Positions 60,592 to 64,000 of a DNA stretch of 64,000 bases are shown in pieces; the first letter of the stretch is position 1; the number at the start of each line of letters is the position of its first letter. The notes under the pieces were generated by a model that saw only the letters and a list, made by a program, of their open reading frames with translations, was not told where the DNA came from and did no database searches. The DNA is from an uncultured Bacteroides sp. (GTDB taxonomy: Bacteria > Bacteroidota > Bacteroidia > Bacteroidales > Bacteroidaceae). The translations under genes were made by a program, and so were the position numbers. The stretch spans positions 49,408 through 113,407 of the forward strand of contig CAUEFX010000006.1 in the NCBI GenBank assembly GCA_958477465.1. Reading direction: 5' to 3'.

Positions 60592-61266
60592 ATGGTCAAG
60601 AGAATATTCCTGATAGGAGTGATCATTGCTACCACCTTACCGGGTTTTGCCCAAGACATTAAAGGGATCATAACCAATGCCAAACAGCGTCCGTTGAAGG
60701 GGATAAAGGTCTGGAGAAAAAACACGGTAGAGAGTGTCAAGACAGATAAAATGGGGGTGTTCATGTTTGCGGATCTGGCACAGACTGACACTTTGGTTAT
60801 TTCTGTATCCAAAAAGGAAGAAGTTGTTATTCCTGTTCAAGGTCTGAAGGAAGTAGTTATAAAACTGGAAAAGAAATTTTACATTCTTCAGGACGGAACC
60901 AATGAATACAAGCGGGAGTACAGGAAGGTACTTCGTATGAATAATTCTGCCAATATCTTGACCCGCGAACAGATTGCCAAACTTTCAGCCAATTCTATAT
61001 ATGATATCTTGAAAGGTACATTGCCCGGAGTACGAGTTTCTGATGGCCCCAGTGGACAACAGATTCTGATTCGCGGAGGAAATTCTTTTGATTTGGATAC
61101 CGAGCCGCTTTTTGTTGTAGATGGAACCCAATATGAAAGCAGTGCGGATGTCGACGCTTCAATATCTGTTAATGACATTGAGAAAATTGAGGTTATGAAA
61201 GACGGGGGAGCTTATGGAATGAAAGGGGCTAATGGGGTTATCATTATTACTACAATGAAGAGATAA
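60592..61266 (+). CDS. Orphan TonB-receptor plug protein (carboxypeptidase-regulatory + plug, no barrel)
   Basis: This 224-residue protein has a signal peptide ending near PGFAQ. It has a CarboxypepD_reg-like fold (~23-100, IKGIITNAKQRPLKGIKVWRKNTVESVKTDKMGVFMF) and then a plug domain (~115-222). The plug part reads ILTREQIAKLSANSIYDILKGTLPGVRV, ILIRGGNSFDLDTEPLFVVDGTQYE, IEKIEVMKDGGAYGMKGANGVIIITT. It stops exactly where a SusC-like barrel would begin, with a normal stop codon and no barrel sequence downstream. So it is not an obvious recent truncation. A periplasmic regulatory or TonB-interacting role is a guess. Confidence 0.8.
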   Translation: MVKRIFLIGVIIATTLPGFAQDIKGIITNAKQRPLKGIKVWRKNTVESVKTDKMGVFMFADLAQTDTLVISVSKKEEVVIPVQGLKEVVIKLEKKFYILQDGTNEYKREYRKVLRMNNSANILTREQIAKLSANSIYDILKGTLPGVRVSDGPSGQQILIRGGNSFDLDTEPLFVVDGTQYESSADVDASISVNDIEKIEVMKDGGAYGMKGANGVIIITTMKR

Positions 61267-61385
61267 ATGGTTTGAAAGGGTGTTGCCTTTACAGCCACAT
61301 AATAGCAGTGAACAGCAAACTACAATTACTTTTTGCAAATTTCTCATACGATAACATTTGATTTTATTTGTAGCCCCCAGGATGT

Positions 61386-61973
61386 TTAAAAGGTGATGCC
61401 TACCCCAAAGGAGAGAGAATGTCTGATATTGTCAAGATATTCACAATCGACTTGTTCTCCTTTCCCATCGGTGATTATTGACATGATACCATCATTGAAA
61501 ACTTTGTAGTTATAGGCAATTTGAAAATTTATTCCGAAATGAGCGGAAATCATTTTTGTATAGCCGATACCCAAGTTCATCAGAAAGCCGGAATTGTATG
61601 TGTCTTTAGGTTTTATGCCGTACCCTAAATCTGTGAAACAATAAGCGTTTTGGAATGTAGTGACAGGCTTGTATCTTAATGTGGCGAATATTGGCAATGT
61701 ATTATAGTCCGGTTCTGTATAGTGGTCCCATCCAAAGCCAAGTCCTGTTGAAAGTTTATCACTTACGTCATAACGGCCTGTAAAATGTATGGAATTTCCT
61801 CCCATTTTATAAATGCTGCGTCCCCAATGCCCACCGTCGTATGATGTTGAAAATCCAAGGTTATAGTGATAGTCTATGTCAAAATGGAACTTGGTTTGTG
61901 CATATCCCTTGTTTGGGCAGAAAAACATCATGGAAATTACAACCCATACAATGCTTAAAAATTTCTCGTTCAT
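61386..61973 (-). CDS. Outer-membrane beta-barrel protein
   Basis: The protein has 195 residues from the ATG at 61973. The frame is open 32 codons further upstream, but that part overlaps the preceding gene and hides the signal peptide (VVISMMFFCPNKGYAQ). The mature part alternates in beta-barrel fashion (TKFHFDIDYHYNLGFSTSYDGGHWG, LSTGLGFGWDHYTEPDY, GFLMNLGIGYTKMISAHFGINFQIAYNY) and ends in an aromatic residue (LSFGVGITF). Role unknown. It lies 31 bp after the gene at 62005 and is likely cotranscribed with it. Confidence 0.75.
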   Translation of the reverse strand: MNEKFLSIVWVVISMMFFCPNKGYAQTKFHFDIDYHYNLGFSTSYDGGHWGRSIYKMGGNSIHFTGRYDVSDKLSTGLGFGWDHYTEPDYNTLPIFATLRYKPVTTFQNAYCFTDLGYGIKPKDTYNSGFLMNLGIGYTKMISAHFGINFQIAYNYKVFNDGIMSIITDGKGEQVDCEYLDNIRHSLSFGVGITF

Positions 61974-62004
61974 AGTGTGAAATATTTTGATAGCCTGAGT
62001 TTTA

Positions 62005-62670
62005 TTATTCTTTCGATCCAAGATTTTCATCGATAAAAAGTATGACGCTGTTTCTGTATTCGTTTTCATGTCCTTCTCTTACAGCAGAAGCCATCCAATA
62101 AGCATATTTGCCAGTCATCAACTGCACAAGCTGCTCCTTGTTGCTCCCATAGCGAAATTCTATATGGTACGTCTCGGAAGGGCTGTCCGGGCGCATCCAA
62201 AAGAAGCGGAACTCATCTTGATTGTTGTCGTCACTTTCGTAAATGTAGTTTCCTTCGCTGTCCTTTTCTATGAAGTGGTATTTATGGGAAAATAGCTTTT
62301 TTCCTTGTTTATCAATGCCGGATATACGATTTCCTTTGAATGTAATCTTGCCTACTCCTTGCAAGAACGAGCAGCAGAACTTAAACGAATTGGCGCTGGC
62401 GTATGCTGAAACCGCTTTCTCTCCAGTAATAGAGCCTTGGCAACCACTAATCAATTGCAGCACGGCTTCATCCGCTTGGTCCTCGCCGACAAACTTGGCC
62501 GCTTCACTATGCCATAAGGCTGATAAGTTTGGATTTAAGCATGTTTTAGGCGAGAACAATTCAACATAAGTTCCACCCAAAGATTTCAAAAAAGCTGTTC
62601 CGTCAAGAGTTTTTGCTTTGCAGACAAAGACTAAGAACAGCAACATTGCCATTAGTAAAATCTTCTTCAT
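62005..62670 (-). CDS. Secreted protein with weak ZinT-like resemblance
   Basis: This 221-residue protein has a signal peptide (~1-19, LLFLVFVCKA). The middle reads TFLKSLGGTYVELFSPKTC-like residues, then GKITFKGNRISGIDKQGKKLFSHKYHFIEKD. Near the end, RFFWMRPDSPSETYHIEFRYGSNKEQLVQLMTGKYAYWMASAV is reminiscent of the HFEMYG..EALL...YYP end of ZinT/YodA zinc-binding proteins, but the typical PTYYP motif is missing. Function therefore uncertain; a lipocalin-like small-molecule binding role is possible. Confidence 0.6.
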   Translation of the reverse strand: MKKILLMAMLLFLVFVCKAKTLDGTAFLKSLGGTYVELFSPKTCLNPNLSALWHSEAAKFVGEDQADEAVLQLISGCQGSITGEKAVSAYASANSFKFCCSFLQGVGKITFKGNRISGIDKQGKKLFSHKYHFIEKDSEGNYIYESDDNNQDEFRFFWMRPDSPSETYHIEFRYGSNKEQLVQLMTGKYAYWMASAVREGHENEYRNSVILFIDENLGSKE

Positions 62671-62711
62671 CTTCGTTATCTCCTTTTATCTTTCTTTTTA
62701 TGGATTTCGTT

Positions 62712-63044
62712 TTACCACAATGTGATTTTTCCTGCGATACCTAAATCAAGAGTTGCTGTCGCTATTCCCAATGCTTGAAACACACGTTTCATTGTTGTCA
62801 ATGTGATGACGCTTGTACCTTTCTCCAACTTAGAGATTTGAGCACGTTGTACGCCGATGCGCTCACCAAGTTCTTCTTGTGTAAGGTTCTGTGCCAGTCG
62901 GGCCTTGCGTATAGCTTCGCCTACAATGTAAGCATTCACATCCTCTTTGAGTTGGGTTTCCATGGCTTCGCGCTTTGGAGTGCCTCTTTTCCCCCAAAGC
63001 TTATCTTTCATATTGTCTGCTGGTACCAATTTCATCTGTGCCAT
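62712..63044 (-). CDS. HigA-type antitoxin (XRE helix-turn-helix)
   Basis: This 110-residue cytoplasmic protein has a C-terminal XRE/Cro helix-turn-helix (RLAQNLTQEELGERIGVQRAQISKLEKGTSVITLTTMKRVFQALG) after a ~45-residue N-terminal stretch (VNAYIVGEAIRKA). It neutralises and autoregulates with the toxin gene located 12 bp upstream. Toxin-first order is typical of higBA. Confidence 0.85.
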   Translation of the reverse strand: MAQMKLVPADNMKDKLWGKRGTPKREAMETQLKEDVNAYIVGEAIRKARLAQNLTQEELGERIGVQRAQISKLEKGTSVITLTTMKRVFQALGIATATLDLGIAGKITLW

Positions 63045-63056
63045 AATGCTGTCTCT

Positions 63057-63404
63057 TTATTGTTGAATTTTATTATTGAAGTACTCTTTCCGTATTTCTT
63101 CTGCTTTGGCTATCTCCTTCAATGGTGTCTTTTGAGTTTTCTTGACTATGCCGTGCGTGGCAATAACTAAGGTGCCTTGTTCAGTGTCCCAAAAGGAAAA
63201 AAGTCTATAGCAAATACCGTTATAGAGAGTACGGAACTCCCATATATCAGTGTTTTCAAGTTTCTTGAAGATATCAACTTTCATCACTCCTTCCTCAACC
63301 TTGAAAATGTTGTAATATATCTTCTGTTGAGCCTTGAATGGCTGTGCATCCAAAAAGGCTTGTGCTTCTTCTGTCAACATCACTTTTAGTTTGTTGATGC
63401 CCAT
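63057..63404 (-). CDS. HigB/RelE-superfamily toxin (Gp49-like)
   Basis: This 115-residue protein has the Gp49-like HigB pattern: LTEEAQAFLDAQPFKAQQKIYYNIFKVEEG, FKKLENTDIWEFRTLYNGICYRLFSFWD, LVIATHGIVKKTQKTPLKEIAKAEEIRKEYF. The conserved Arg in EFRTLY/CYRLF and Lys residues in IVKKTQKTP fit a ribosome-dependent mRNA endonuclease. Intact, with the antitoxin directly downstream. Confidence 0.85.
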   Translation of the reverse strand: MGINKLKVMLTEEAQAFLDAQPFKAQQKIYYNIFKVEEGVMKVDIFKKLENTDIWEFRTLYNGICYRLFSFWDTEQGTLVIATHGIVKKTQKTPLKEIAKAEEIRKEYFNNKIQQ

Positions 63405-63572
63405 ATAGTTGGTTTATGGAACAAAAGTAGTGTTTTGTTTCCAAACAACGATACAGTTTTATCTCTTTCCTCTATGGTTTCCTCATTTTTTAACATTCTC
63501 GCAGTTCAGGCCGGTTCACCTGTAAAAGTATCTCCTCTTTTGTATATAAAACAGGTGTTCTGATACGAATTT

Positions 63573-63808
63573 ACCCCTTTCACCTCCTTCACCCTTTTTG
63601 CTCAATCGACTTGTTCATTGGCAATAGAGGGTGAAGGGGCATTTCGTTTTGACATGCACTGTGCTTGCATCCGATAACCAATGTACTGATGGTTCGTAAG
63701 GACTGTGTTTACGATTCTTAAAGTCCCTTCCGACCGTGTCTTCACCTTGCATTTACGATGGATAACGGCTTTGAGTAGAAAAGGTGAAGGTGATGAAGGG
63801 GGTGAAGA
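63573..63808. repeat. Element bounded by an imperfect ~27-bp inverted repeat
   Basis: The left arm (63573-63599, CCCCTTTCACCTCCTTCACC...) and right arm (63779-63808, AAAAGGTGAAGGTGATGAAG...) are imperfect complements rich in TTCACC units, with ~180 bp between. Form, size and position next to a 22-bp array resemble the 5298-5575 element. No gene is supported within it or in 63405-63572. Confidence 0.55.
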
Positions 63809-63854
63809 CATACTGAATAAAGACTGTTTTCTGTGTGTATTTTCAGTTGATAGA

Positions 63855-63942
63855 AAACATGTTATGTCTTTTTTTAAAACATGCTATATCTTTTTTTTAA
63901 GGACGCTACATCTTTTTTTAAAACATGCTATATCTTTTTTTT
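63855..63942. repeat. 22-bp tandem repeat array, 4 units
   Basis: Units begin at 63855, 63877, 63899 and 63921 (AAACATGCTATATC plus a T-run), the same period and core as the array at 5009-5162. A partial fifth unit begins at 63943. Confidence 0.8.
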
Positions 63943-64000
63943 AAGGTACAACCGTCCACGATGGCATATTGTCCCGCATGTCTCCAAGTCCTATCTTTAC

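Noticed and set aside
63602..63811. 69-codon minus-strand frame near the window end
   Set aside because: It lies within the inverted-repeat element and shows no protein features.

Overview
The window looks like a piece of a Bacteroides chromosome (human-gut type; species not determinable by eye). The evidence is a SusC/SusD pair, a hybrid two-component regulator (HTCS), many secreted glycosidases and lyases with Bacteroidota signal peptides or lipoboxes, promoters of the TAnnTTTG (-7) type, and an IS982-type transposase remnant. No rRNA, tRNA or CRISPR array was seen.

Layout. 0-3.2 kb: an AlbA_2/ATPase-like protein, a transposase fragment, an outer-membrane barrel protein and a DUF4136 lipoprotein. 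3.3-4.6 kb: a secreted S37/S28-type serine peptidase. 4.6-5.9 kb: a gene-free tract with palindromes, a 22-bp tandem array and a 40-bp inverted repeat. 5.9-7.2 kb: an AbiE-like pair whose AbiEii toxin half carries an internal deletion. 7.8-15.1 kb: a short membrane regulator and a low-GC cluster of secreted proteins, two of which have metallopeptidase-like domains with a destroyed HExxH site; there are also a partial paralogue and a gene remnant.

15.3-61.3 kb: one very large polysaccharide utilisation locus (PUL). In order it holds two GH28-like beta-helix proteins, GH97, GH31, GH36, a six-hairpin-like enzyme, a two-domain esterase, a discoidin plus alpha-helical-barrel protein, a beta-propeller, a 1330-residue di-haem / FGE-like fusion, GH88, GH2, a beta-helix protein of unassigned family, a divergent jelly-roll lyase-like lipoprotein, the HTCS, a PL38-like and a PL8 lyase, SusC, SusD, a FAS1 lipoprotein, a SusE-position lipoprotein, and an orphan TonB-receptor plug protein. 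Lyases plus GH88 point to a uronic-acid backbone. GH97/GH36/GH31 and GH2 point to alpha- and beta-galactose (or glucose) decorations, and the esterase to acyl groups.

The most useful new observation is regulatory. A degenerate 31-bp element occurs upstream of seven PUL transcription units. In five of them its first base lies exactly 60 bp before the first base of a TAnnTTTG box; in the SusC promoter the distance is 70 bp. I infer that this is the operator of the HTCS, and that it defines the PUL as one regulon. It is not seen at the corresponding position before the neighbouring 9-15 kb cluster.

61.3-63.4 kb: a barrel protein, a secreted protein with weak ZinT resemblance, and a HigBA-type toxin-antitoxin pair. 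The window ends in another 22-bp tandem array next to an inverted repeat, mirroring the tract at 5 kb.
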